Shown: in pieces, positions 57,013-64,000 of the stretch
Numbering within the stretch: position 1 is the first letter of the stretch
Layout: every line of letters begins with the position of its first letter
Assembly (NCBI GenBank): GCA_964615765.1
Contig: CAZTQN010000002.1
Location: 124,001-188,000, forward strand
Source of the DNA: CAZTQN01 sp964615765
GTDB lineage: Bacteria > Planctomycetota > Phycisphaerae > Phycisphaerales > UBA1924
DNA length: 64,000 bases
Direction: 5' to 3'
Notes under the pieces: model-generated
What the model was told of the DNA's origin: nothing
Database searches by the model: none
Seen by the model: the letters and a program-made list of their open reading frames with translations, nothing else
Made by a program: the position numbers and the translations under genes

Positions 57013-58098
57013 ATGTCGTACCGACTCACCGCCCGGGCCGTCACCGCGCTCTCCCCATTCACCCCGCTCGCCCTCGCCGCCGTCCCGGCGCTCGCCGCGC
57101 CCGTCGCCAGCATCACCGCCCCAACGCCCGCCCGCTGCGTCTGCCCCGGCGACCTGGTGACCATCACCGGCACCTCGCGCGACACCGTCCCCACCGAGTA
57201 CGCCGGCGACACCCTTGAATACTCCACCACCCCCGGCTCCGGGCCCTGGATCACCATCGGCTCCAACCCCGGCACCACGCCCGTCACCAACGGCCCGCTC
57301 TACTTCTGGAACACCAACGGCCTGCCCGCCGGCACCTACTTCCTCCGCCTCACCGTCCGCGGCGCCGCCGCCTCCGCCACCGCACTCACCTCCGTCACCC
57401 TCTCCGGCACCGCCAACCCCGCCCCGCAGTTCCTCGGCTTCTCCCCATTCGAAGCCTTGTCGCAGCGCCTGACGCTGACCGCCAGCGGCGGCGTCTCCTG
57501 CGAGGGCATCGTCCTCCCCGCCATCCAGTACCGCACGCCGGGCGGCGACTGGACCACCACCGCCATCACGCCCCGCAGTTCCTTCGTCGCCGCCGACATC
57601 GACCTCGCCCCGTTCCCCAACGGCCCGCTCGAAATCCGGGCCGTGGTCCGCAATGTGTGCGGCACGGAACAGATCACCGAATCGCTCATCACCGTCGACC
57701 GCCGCCCCGTCACCGCCGCGATCTCCGCCCCCGCGCCCGCCGCGTTCATCCGCGGCTTTGCCCCCATCGTCGGCGACGCCCTCAGCCCCACGCTCGAGTC
57801 CTGGACGCTCGACTTCGCCGCCAGCGCCGGGCCCTGGCAAACCATCGCCACCGGCACCACGCCCGTCGCGAACAACTTCCTGGGCCTGTTCGCCGCCAGC
57901 TCACTCACGCCCGGCCCGTACACGCTCCGCCTCCGAGTCGTCTCCAGCGTCCGCACCCACCCCGGCGGCCCGAACGTCGTCGCCGAGACCTTCCGCACCA
58001 TCAACGTCGGCTGCCGCGCCGACGTCAACCTCGACAACCAGGTCAGCGTGCAGGACGTCTTCGACTTCCTCTCCAACTGGTTCGCGCCGTGCTTCTGA
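57013..58098 (+). CDS. Secreted beta-rich protein with C-terminal dockerin-like tail
   Basis: A 361-residue exported protein. The signal peptide is MSYRLTARAVTALSPFTPLA with a cleavage region around ALAAPV (about 30-36). The mature part is beta-strand-rich, Thr/Pro/Gly/Ala-rich and looks like three Ig-like units of about 90 residues (VASITAPTPARCVCPGDLVT; QFLGFSPFEALSQRLTLTAS; VTAAISAPAPAAFIRGFAPI). The last 30 residues, GCRADVNLDNQVSVQDVFDF then LSNWFAPCF, form the same cysteine-bracketed half-dockerin as in the protein at 6664-7656. That shared tail implies a common sorting or attachment partner. AAGGA lies 6 nt before ATG 57013; a TACGGT box is near 56971. Function is unknown. Confidence 0.85.
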   Translation: MSYRLTARAVTALSPFTPLALAAVPALAAPVASITAPTPARCVCPGDLVTITGTSRDTVPTEYAGDTLEYSTTPGSGPWITIGSNPGTTPVTNGPLYFWNTNGLPAGTYFLRLTVRGAAASATALTSVTLSGTANPAPQFLGFSPFEALSQRLTLTASGGVSCEGIVLPAIQYRTPGGDWTTTAITPRSSFVAADIDLAPFPNGPLEIRAVVRNVCGTEQITESLITVDRRPVTAAISAPAPAAFIRGFAPIVGDALSPTLESWTLDFAASAGPWQTIATGTTPVANNFLGLFAASSLTPGPYTLRLRVVSSVRTHPGGPNVVAETFRTINVGCRADVNLDNQVSVQDVFDFLSNWFAPCF

Positions 58099-58099
58099 A

Positions 58100-58298
58100 G
58101 AGAGGCACTGGGCACTAGGCACTGGGCACTGGTGGGAGTCGACAGGAAGAGGCACCGGGGACCAGGCACCGGGCACCAGGGAAAGAAGCAGCCACCGTGC
58201 CCGCGCTCAAGCATGCTCGGGCGTGAGTCCCCTTCCAATCGTCGCCGCACCCGTTTTCCTGGTGCCTGGTGCCCGGTGCCTGGTGCCCAGTGCCTCTC
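58100..58298. repeat. Nested inverted-repeat intergenic element
   Basis: A 199-bp element ends in perfect 16-bp terminal inverted repeats (GAGAGGCACTGGGCAC at 58100-58115 and its complement at 58283-58298). Inside, ACCAGGCACCGGGCACCAGG (58161-58180) pairs perfectly with 58265-58284 over 20 bp. Additional GGCACTGGGCACT/GGCACCGGG units are tandem on each arm. It fills the spacer between the dockerin-tailed gene and the PhnP-like gene and could be a REP/MITE-like element or form a large cruciform or hairpin terminator. Confidence 0.8.
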
Positions 58299-58307
58299 CC
58301 CCCACCC

Positions 58308-58313
58308 TAACCT
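58308..58313 (+). promoter_or_regulatory. Putative -10 box TAACCT of the PhnP-like gene
   Basis: TAACCT ends 6 nt before ATG 58320, immediately after the inverted-repeat element; no Shine-Dalgarno. Confidence 0.5.
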
Positions 58314-58319
58314 CCCGCC

Positions 58320-59183
58320 ATGCGTCTGCTGTTCCTCGGCACGGGCACTTCCGCCGGCGTGCCCGCCATCGGGTGCGACTGCTCTGTCTGCACCAGCCCG
58401 GACCCGCGCGACCAGCGTCTTCGCACCAGCGCCGCCGTCGTCTTCACCGACCCATTGGGGCGTGAACGCACCATCTTGATCGACGCCTCGCCGGACCTGC
58501 GCCAGCAGGCCCTCCGCGCCGGCCTGAAGCGCTGCGACGCCGTGCTGTTCACGCACAACCACGTCGACCACACCTTCGGCCTCGACGAAGTCCGCCGCTT
58601 CAACGTCGTCCAGAAAGGCCCCGTCGACGTCTACGCCGAACCGCACACGATGGAGCACCTCCGCCGCGTCTATCAGCACGTCTTCGACCGGCACAACAAC
58701 GTCAACGACTCCTTCGTCGCCACGCTCATCCCGCACCTGATCGAACCCGACACCCCGATCGAACTCTTCGGCCTGCGCATCACGCCCATCCGCCTGCTCC
58801 ACGGCCGCCTGCCCATCCTCGGCTTCCGCTTCGACCGCGCCGCGCCCGCCGCCTTCACGCCCCCCGGCAACCCCGCGCCCGACCACGCCCACGTGCTCCC
58901 CTTCGCCTGGTGCACCGACGTCTCGGCGATCCCGCCCGAATCCTGGCGCCACCTCCGCGGCCTCTCGACGCTCGTGCTCGACGCCCTCCGCCGCCGCCAC
59001 CACCCAACCCACTTCACCCTCGACCAGGCCCTCCGCGTCGCCGAGCAGTGCACCCCGCGCACGACCTACTTCATCCACATCGCCCACGATCTCGCGCACG
59101 CCGAGGTCGACGCGGAACTGCCGGAGAACATTCACTTGGCGTATGACGGGTTGGAACTGGCCGCGCCGTTTTCGCGTGGCTAG
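58320..59183 (+). CDS. MBL-fold metallohydrolase, PhnP-like phosphodiesterase
   Basis: A 287-residue metallo-beta-lactamase-fold hydrolase. The start is MRLLFLGTGTSAGVPAIGCD, with the Cys-x-Cys-x2-Cys (CDCSVC) zinc-finger-like insertion typical of PhnP and related cyclic phosphodiesterases. Metal ligands are THNHVDHTFGLD (HxHxDH) and late histidines in HPTHFTLDQAL and YFIHIAHDLAHAEVD. PhnP hydrolyses 5-phosphoribosyl 1,2-cyclic phosphate in phosphonate use; no phn genes are here, so a related cyclic phosphodiester may be the substrate. ATG at 58320 has the -10 candidate 6 nt upstream and no leader. Confidence 0.87.
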   Translation: MRLLFLGTGTSAGVPAIGCDCSVCTSPDPRDQRLRTSAAVVFTDPLGRERTILIDASPDLRQQALRAGLKRCDAVLFTHNHVDHTFGLDEVRRFNVVQKGPVDVYAEPHTMEHLRRVYQHVFDRHNNVNDSFVATLIPHLIEPDTPIELFGLRITPIRLLHGRLPILGFRFDRAAPAAFTPPGNPAPDHAHVLPFAWCTDVSAIPPESWRHLRGLSTLVLDALRRRHHPTHFTLDQALRVAEQCTPRTTYFIHIAHDLAHAEVDAELPENIHLAYDGLELAAPFSRG

Positions 59184-59229
59184 ATCCCGCGCCGAAGGCC
59201 CGGTGATCACGCTTCTCGCGAGCCAGAAC

Positions 59230-59508
59230 TCATCTCGCATCACTCGCAGACGCGCCGCTCAGCCCATACCAAACGCTGCCACTCAGAAGAGTCACGAACC
59301 CGGCGAGGCCGATGGCCTGAAACACGGTGCCGATGATCCAGACTCTGCGCTCAACCGCAAACGGCTTGCTGCCCCAGCGAAACATGTACCCTTCCGCGCC
59401 CCAGTCCGGGTGCCCGCCCTGTAGCGTGGCGCAAGCAATACACGCCACGATCATCACCAGCCCCACGCGGCACAACCACTTGCAGCGCGACAATGCTGCT
59501 TGAGTCAC
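59230..59508 (-). CDS. Small membrane protein of unknown function
   Basis: A 92-residue protein with two hydrophobic helices: CRVGLVMIVACIACATLQGG (near residues 13-32) and VWIIGTVFQAIGLAGFVTLL (near 57-76). Between them is a short polar loop with Trp and Arg. The GTG at 59508 is chosen because GGAGG lies 8 nt upstream; the longer in-frame form starts 10 codons earlier. The segment 59200-59880 is less GC-rich than the surroundings. It lies downstream of the other small membrane ORF on the same strand (83-bp gap), so they may be co-transcribed. No family is recognised. Confidence 0.55.
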   Translation of the reverse strand: MTQAALSRCKWLCRVGLVMIVACIACATLQGGHPDWGAEGYMFRWGSKPFAVERRVWIIGTVFQAIGLAGFVTLLSGSVWYGLSGASASDAR

Positions 59509-59591
59509 GTGAACGACCTCCCCATTCTCCGCGAGCACCTCGCCGCGGCGAGCGGCCGCCGACGCAGGCTACACAGCGCAGAGCACCGCCC

Positions 59592-59870
59592 TCACCCGCG
59601 CGCTCGAACCGCCGCCACAACCCAACTACAAACAAACACGATGAACACGATCACCGGGGCCACGCGATGAATGCGCTGCTCTCGCGAAGCTCGACGCCAT
59701 GCGTCCATGCAGCAAGCCGCGGCGAGCCCGATTGCGAACGGAAACGTCACGAACCACTCATCGCTGGACGTCGTTAGAATCCACGCGAACCCGCCAACGG
59801 TGAGCAGCACCGCCAGGCCGAGCTGCGGCGCAATCTGCTCAGCCACGTCCGCCTCCGGCCCTGCGCGCAT
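59592..59870 (-). CDS. Small membrane protein of unknown function
   Basis: A 92-residue protein with an acidic N-terminus (EADVAEQIAPQLG) and three hydrophobic segments: LGLAVLLTVGGFAWILTTSS, FVTFPFAIGLAAACCMDAWR and APVIVFIVFVCSWVVAAVRA. The ATG at 59870 is used with GAGGAG about 12 nt upstream; a GTG three codons earlier is possible. It is followed 83 bp downstream by the other small membrane ORF. No recognisable family. Coding status is supported mainly by the hydrophobicity pattern. Confidence 0.55.
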   Translation of the reverse strand: MRAGPEADVAEQIAPQLGLAVLLTVGGFAWILTTSSDEWFVTFPFAIGLAAACCMDAWRRASREQRIHRVAPVIVFIVFVCSWVVAAVRARG

Positions 59871-59946
59871 CCACCCCACTTCTCCTCACCTGTACGCACG
59901 CAGTTCGGAACGGGTGCCCCCAGCAAAGCTGCGGCGGGCACTCCGC

Positions 59947-61488
59947 TTACCGCGCCACCGCCGCACTCCCCAGCCCCCCGCCCGCCCCGCCCGTCTTCGT
60001 CGTCACCGTCGGCCCCGCCCCCCCCGCCCCTCCAGCCGGGAACCGCACCGGCTGCGCCGATTCCGGCTGCGACGCCGGCAGGCGGTACACCCGCTCCACG
60101 CGCGGGCTGATGCGGCACAGCAGTTCGTGCGTAATGCTCCCCGCCTCCGCCGCCAGCCGCGGCAAGTAATTCGGCGCCCCGCGCACACGCCCGTACAACT
60201 CCACCTCCGCCAGCACGTGCTCGTTCCCCGCGTGCGCGCTCGGCGCCGGCCGCAGGTACACCTCCGGCACGTCCGTCACGTCCACCGTGATCTGGTCCAT
60301 GCTCACGCGCCCGACGACCGGCGCGTACACCATCTTCATCGCGCTCGCCTTGTCGCCCGGCGTTTCATCCTCGCCCGCGCGGCGGTCCCACGCGCGTCCC
60401 GTCAGCCCGACCCACCCCGGCCCGCCGCCGCCTTGGCCGCCCAGATGCCGCGGGTACCCGTCCGCATATCCCACCGGCACCAGCGCGATCTTCGTGCTCC
60501 GCCCGTCGGCCCGGTGCGGCGCCCGCCACGTCGACCCATACCCGACCGACCACCCCGCCGGGATCTCCGCGACATGCACGATCCCGCTGGTCCACCGCAC
60601 GCTCGGCTCGAGCGACCGCGCCTGGGCCGCGAACTCGAACCCGTCCGTCCCTTCCCCATCCTCCAGCAAATATCCCAGCAGCGACTGCCCGCACCGCACC
60701 ATCGACCCGTGCAGCGCCTTGGACCGGAACGTCGCCACGCTGTTCGCCGCGTGCAGCGCGATGTCCTGCTGCGGCCGCGTCGACCCCCCCGACCCCGGCC
60801 CCAGCGCCGTCGCGCCGATCGGGATCCGCGTCGGCCCGGACGCCAGCGCCGACTTGATCGCCGGCTTCACATGCTCCACCGTCTCGCGGAACAGGCGCGC
60901 CTGCTCCCGCGTGAACGCGTCGTCGCTCCCCGGCGAGGCGAAGTGCGTCATCATCCCAGCCAGGCGCAGCATCGGCGCCGCCAGCACGCGCTCTACCAGC
61001 CGCCCCGCGAGCGGCGGCGTCACGCCCCCGCGCGCCAGGCCCGTGTCGATCTGCACGTGCGCCGGCAGCGGCACGCCTAAGCGCGACGCAGTCTCGCTCA
61101 GCGCTGTCAACTGGTCCGCCCCGTGCACCGTCACGTGCACCCGCCCGCTCGCCGCGTGCCGGTACAGCGGGTCCTGCCGATCGATCGAGAAGATGGGCAT
61201 CAGCACCAGGATCGGCACGCTGGCGACGGCTTCCGCCAGCGCCCGCGCCTCTTCCAGCGTGTACACGCTGAACGCGTCCACCCCCGCCGCCGCCAGGCGC
61301 TTGCCCACCCGGGCCGCCCCCACGCCGTACCCGTCCTGCTTCAGCACCGCGCACACGCTGACGCCCGAACGCCGGCTTCCCGGGCTCGCCGGGCCCGCGG
61401 CGGGGGCGTCGGCGCCCACAACCTCCCGCAGCACCCGGAGATTCCGCTCGATCGCGGCAAGGTCAATGTCCAGTCGGCTCGTCGGCAC
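59947..61488 (-). CDS. alr: Alanine racemase
   Basis: A PLP enzyme that makes D-alanine for peptidoglycan. The 513-residue protein has the N-terminal LDIDLAAIERNLRVLR, PLP lysine K50 in CAVLKQDGYGVGA (the usual form is AVxKADAYGHG, so QDGYGVG is a variant), HVQIDTGLARGGV, MMTHFASPGSDD, SVGYGSTWRA carrying the second catalytic Tyr, VPVGYADGYPR, and GRVSMDQITVDVT. The family is usually 360-400 residues; the excess lies in an insertion around 325-380 (GGQGGGGPGW, DRRAGEDETPGDK) and a Gly/Ala/Thr-rich C-terminal tail. Start: GTG at 61488 with AGGAA 9 nt upstream. It is divergent from the disordered-protein gene at 61704. Confidence 0.92.
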   Translation of the reverse strand: MPTSRLDIDLAAIERNLRVLREVVGADAPAAGPASPGSRRSGVSVCAVLKQDGYGVGAARVGKRLAAAGVDAFSVYTLEEARALAEAVASVPILVLMPIFSIDRQDPLYRHAASGRVHVTVHGADQLTALSETASRLGVPLPAHVQIDTGLARGGVTPPLAGRLVERVLAAPMLRLAGMMTHFASPGSDDAFTREQARLFRETVEHVKPAIKSALASGPTRIPIGATALGPGSGGSTRPQQDIALHAANSVATFRSKALHGSMVRCGQSLLGYLLEDGEGTDGFEFAAQARSLEPSVRWTSGIVHVAEIPAGWSVGYGSTWRAPHRADGRSTKIALVPVGYADGYPRHLGGQGGGGPGWVGLTGRAWDRRAGEDETPGDKASAMKMVYAPVVGRVSMDQITVDVTDVPEVYLRPAPSAHAGNEHVLAEVELYGRVRGAPNYLPRLAAEAGSITHELLCRISPRVERVYRLPASQPESAQPVRFPAGGAGGAGPTVTTKTGGAGGGLGSAAVAR

Positions 61489-61568
61489 GTCAGTCGTTCC
61501 TGGTGGTCGCTCTTGCCCCGCTCGGACAGGCTGTACGCACGCCCGCCGCCCGCGGCCAAGATGCCTGC

Positions 61569-61597
61569 TTGTATCGACGGGCAGCGGACACTACGAT
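61569..61597 (+). promoter_or_regulatory. Candidate promoter TTGTAT-17-TACGAT
   Basis: TTGTAT (61569-61574) and TACGAT (61592-61597) are 17 nt apart in the 215-bp divergent spacer between alr and the gene at 61704. This would give that gene a 5' UTR of about 100 nt. Confidence 0.45.
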
Positions 61598-61703
61598 CAA
61601 CCTTCATTCTTCCTCGCCCAAGCCGTGGACCATTCCCACCGCCCGGGCCTGCGAGGATCCCCAGAACGGGATCATTCCCCTCACCCCTGAGATTTCTTCT
61701 TCG

Positions 61704-64000
61704 ATGAGCACCCGCCCCCGCGGCAAGAGCCAAAAGTCCGACACCTCCCGCTCCGGCTCCTCCGCCGATCACCCCGCAGGCGGCGCCAGCGCCGGCTCTG
61801 CGCGCTCCGGGGCCAGCAAAAAGCGCACCTCGTCCCGCGGCGGGGCCGCCTCCAAGCGCCCCCCACGCGTCAGCAAGCCCCCGGAAATGAAGGCCGCCGG
61901 CGAGGGCCCCGCCCGCAAGGTCTCCACCCGCCGCGCCGCCAAGCCCGCGCCGAGCGCCAGCGCCCCCGACACCCGCCCGCCTGAGGCCGACCAGCCCCAG
62001 CAGGCCCCCGCACCCGCCCCCCGCGCGCCCCGCGGCCGCTCTCAGCCAGCCGCCCAGCGCCCCAGCCAACCGGCGCAAGCCCCCACGCACAGCCCCGCCC
62101 ACAGTCCCGCTCACACGCCCGCCCACACCCCCGCGCCGGCCATCCCGCCCGCGATCGAGCCGGCCCCGCGCTCCGCGCCGCGCCCGCCGACGGGCCAGCA
62201 GCGCCCGCACGCCGACCCGCCCACCCACGGGCCCACCCACGGGCACGCCCACGCCGGCCCCGACAACCGCGGTCCGCAGCGCTCAGGCCCTGCGGCCCCC
62301 GCGCCCCAGCCCGCGCGCCCCGACACCCGCAGCCGCCAGCCCGATCGTGGCTACGGCGCCGACCAGCCCCCCGCCCGCGGCGGGTTCCCGCCCGCGCCGC
62401 CCCAGGGCCGCGCACCGCAGCCGGGTCAGCCTCAACAGAACCAGCCTCAACAGAACCAGCCTCAACAGAACCAGCCTCAGCAGTTCCAACCCCAGCGGGG
62501 CCAGCCGCAGCAGGGTCGGCCGCAACAGGGTGATCGGCCGCAAGATCAGCCGCCGCGCGGCCGCGGCCCCCAAGGTCAGCCGCAGTCCCGCTCGCCACAG
62601 GAACGCCCGTACCAAGAACGCCCGTATCAGGATCGCCCGTCCCAAGATCGCCCGCCCCAAGATCGCCCCGACCCGCGCCGCGAACAGGGCTGGTCCGACC
62701 AGCGCCGCCCGGAACACGGTCGTGCTGATCAGGGCCGCCCCGACCAGCGTCGCGATCAGGGACGCGGTCCGCAGGGCGCCCCGCCGCAGGGTCGGCCGTA
62801 CCCGGACCGCCCCCAAGGCCAGCGTCCGCAGCCGCCCTCCCCCAACCAGCCCTACGGCCAGCAGCCCTACCCGGGCCCCGATCAGCCCTATCAAAACCGG
62901 CCCTATCCGAATCAGCCCTACGGCCAGCAGCCCTACCCGAATCAGCCCGGCCAGCGTCCGGCCGGCCCGCAGTCAACCGGCCCGCAGTCAAGAGGCGGCG
63001 GGTCGTGGGGTCAGCCGCAGCCGCCGCGTGATCAGTGGTCACGCGACCCGCGCGACGCCCGCGGCTCCGGCGCTCCGCCGGCCCAGCGTCCGCCGCAGTC
63101 TCGCGGTCCTGCTCAGGGCCCGTCGCAAGGTCCCTCGCATGGTCCTGCGCAGGGCCAAGGCCGCGGCGAGCCTCCGTACCGCGACGCCCCGCGCCAGCGC
63201 GATTGGTCCGGCCCGGGTGCCCCGCCGCCATCGCGCGGTCAGGCCCCGCTCCCGCCGTCCCGTTCCGATCAGCCCGGCCCCAGCCAGCCCGGCCCCAGCA
63301 TGCGCGGACCGCAGCCCCCCGCCGGTCCCGCCCAACGCCAGCCCGACCGCCGCGATGACCGCGGGTTCGATCGTGGACCCGAACGCGGCTTCGATCGCGG
63401 CCCAAGCCGCGGCCAGTCCCGCGATCTCGACCGCGGCTACGACCGCTCCGGCCCCGCCGAGTTTGACCGGCCTCCGCAAGATCGGCCTCCGCAAGATCGG
63501 CCCCCGCAAGAACGGCCCCCCCAGTCCCGCCCGCCGCAATCCCGCCAAGGCCCGGACCGCGGCTACCCGGAAACGCCGCGCCCGGCCGCCGCGCCGCAGC
63601 GCCCGTCCTTCGACGCCGACCGTCCCGTCGACCCCCCCTTCACTGCGCCCTTCGACGCCCCCGCCGACGAGCCGCTGGTTGACGCCCCCATCACCGACGG
63701 GCCCGACACCGACGTCGACGCCCCGCGCCCTCCCCGTGGTCGCGGCGGCCGAGGCGGTCGTGGTGGTCGCGGCGGCCGTGGCGGTCGCGGCCAGCGCCGT
63801 GATGACGCCCGCCCGCCCATCGCGCCCGACGCCCCCGTCGATGCCTTCAGCGACGAAGCACCCGCCGACGCCGACGCGTTCGACGCGCCCCCGCCGGCCC
63901 CGAGGCCGCCCTCCAGCAAGCCGGCGCCCGCTCCCGCCGCACCCGAGACCAACGACGGCCGCAGCGCCAACCAGAAGGCCTACGAGGAGATCTTCGAACG
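61704..64000 (+). CDS. Very long intrinsically disordered RGG/Gln-Pro-rich protein (partial, 3' end outside)
   Basis: From ATG 61704 the frame stays open for 765 codons to the window end, so the gene is incomplete. The first 90 residues are Ser/Arg/Lys/Ala-rich. The next about 570 are almost entirely Pro, Gln, Arg, Gly, Asp and Ser with QPQQN, PQDRP, QNRPYPNQPYGQQPY and RGFDRG repeats. There follows an acidic segment, an RGG box (RGRGGRGGRGGRGGRGGRGQ, about residues 681-700), another acidic Ala/Pro stretch, and the first ordered-looking segment NQKAYEEIFE at the very end. Disordered RGG regions are typical of RNA-binding proteins such as RNase E or DEAD-box helicases, but the catalytic part, if any, is beyond the window and no function is assigned. 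The antisense frames here are shadows. Confidence 0.8.
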   Translation, partial: MSTRPRGKSQKSDTSRSGSSADHPAGGASAGSARSGASKKRTSSRGGAASKRPPRVSKPPEMKAAGEGPARKVSTRRAAKPAPSASAPDTRPPEADQPQQAPAPAPRAPRGRSQPAAQRPSQPAQAPTHSPAHSPAHTPAHTPAPAIPPAIEPAPRSAPRPPTGQQRPHADPPTHGPTHGHAHAGPDNRGPQRSGPAAPAPQPARPDTRSRQPDRGYGADQPPARGGFPPAPPQGRAPQPGQPQQNQPQQNQPQQNQPQQFQPQRGQPQQGRPQQGDRPQDQPPRGRGPQGQPQSRSPQERPYQERPYQDRPSQDRPPQDRPDPRREQGWSDQRRPEHGRADQGRPDQRRDQGRGPQGAPPQGRPYPDRPQGQRPQPPSPNQPYGQQPYPGPDQPYQNRPYPNQPYGQQPYPNQPGQRPAGPQSTGPQSRGGGSWGQPQPPRDQWSRDPRDARGSGAPPAQRPPQSRGPAQGPSQGPSHGPAQGQGRGEPPYRDAPRQRDWSGPGAPPPSRGQAPLPPSRSDQPGPSQPGPSMRGPQPPAGPAQRQPDRRDDRGFDRGPERGFDRGPSRGQSRDLDRGYDRSGPAEFDRPPQDRPPQDRPPQERPPQSRPPQSRQGPDRGYPETPRPAAAPQRPSFDADRPVDPPFTAPFDAPADEPLVDAPITDGPDTDVDAPRPPRGRGGRGGRGGRGGRGGRGQRRDDARPPIAPDAPVDAFSDEAPADADAFDAPPPAPRPPSSKPAPAPAAPETNDGRSANQKAYEEIFE
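62427..62486 (+). repeat. 15-bp tandem repeat in the disordered protein gene
   Basis: CAGCCTCAACAGAAC occurs three times in perfect tandem (62427-62471), followed by a diverged fourth unit, coding QPQQN repeats. Confidence 0.9.

Noticed and set aside
55357..58098. 913-codon + frame running through the CPBP gene and into the dockerin-tailed gene
   Set aside because: Its first two thirds are the wrong frame of CPBP (Arg/Pro-rich); only the last 361 codons from ATG 57013, with a signal peptide and ribosome site, are real.
61870..63405. 511-codon minus frame opposite the disordered-protein gene
   Set aside because: Gly/Arg/Ala-rich shadow with no start signal. The + frame is also low-complexity, but it has an ATG after a plausible promoter and ends in an ordered-looking acidic/helical segment.

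Overview
The window is high-GC DNA (about 70% by eye) that reads as chromosome of a Planctomycetota bacterium, most likely class Phycisphaerae. Supporting signs are an ECF sigma factor next to a Ser/Thr protein kinase, three type IV pilin-like proteins (two of them single-gene DUF1559-like prepilins), two secreted proteins ending in a cysteine-containing dockerin-like tail (GCRAD...DF...NWF/DWF...C), an LEPR-XLL-like N-terminus on a giant surface protein, and lpxC, which implies an LPS outer membrane. No phage, insertion sequence, CRISPR array or plasmid function is visible.

Layout. 1-5.3 kb (minus strand): signalling genes, in transcription order a periplasmic binding protein, a three-PAS hybrid histidine kinase, an ECF sigma factor and a kinase cut by the window edge. 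5.4-18.7 kb: housekeeping and envelope genes (purM, a Cys-repeat secreted protein, prepilins, hisS, lpxC, an FkbM methyltransferase, an FHA-GAF histidine kinase, a SAM methyltransferase coupled to a two-domain ABC permease). 18.7-38.0 kb: one minus-strand gene of 6427 codons for a giant multidomain adhesin-like protein (LEPR-XLL-like, CARDB, RTX, PD40, FG-GAP and Ig-like modules). 38.2-45.4 kb: a cluster that looks built to export or anchor it: a HlyD-like adaptor, then divergently GAF-TM-HlyD, PqqD-M50 protease-HlyD, and a short SecA-like ATPase. 45.4-64 kb: tRNA-Arg, a TPR/HExxH protein with a LolA-like protein, a CNNM/CBS protein with ruvX, a pseudopilin, rplM-rpsI, a CPBP protease, a second dockerin-tailed protein, a PhnP-like hydrolase, two small membrane proteins, alanine racemase, and the start of a very long disordered RGG-rich protein that runs off the end.

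Two points stand out. First, the giant protein has no Sec signal peptide, and no type I ABC ATPase or TolC is seen, yet it sits beside three HlyD-type adaptors, a membrane protease and a reduced SecA motor; together these look like a non-canonical secretion system for giant LEPR-XLL proteins. Second, ten genes carry a TANNCT-like -10 box (nine TANNCT, one TATATT) only 5-11 nt before the start codon and show no Shine-Dalgarno sequence, while several other genes have a clear Shine-Dalgarno. This points to widespread leaderless or near-leaderless transcription.
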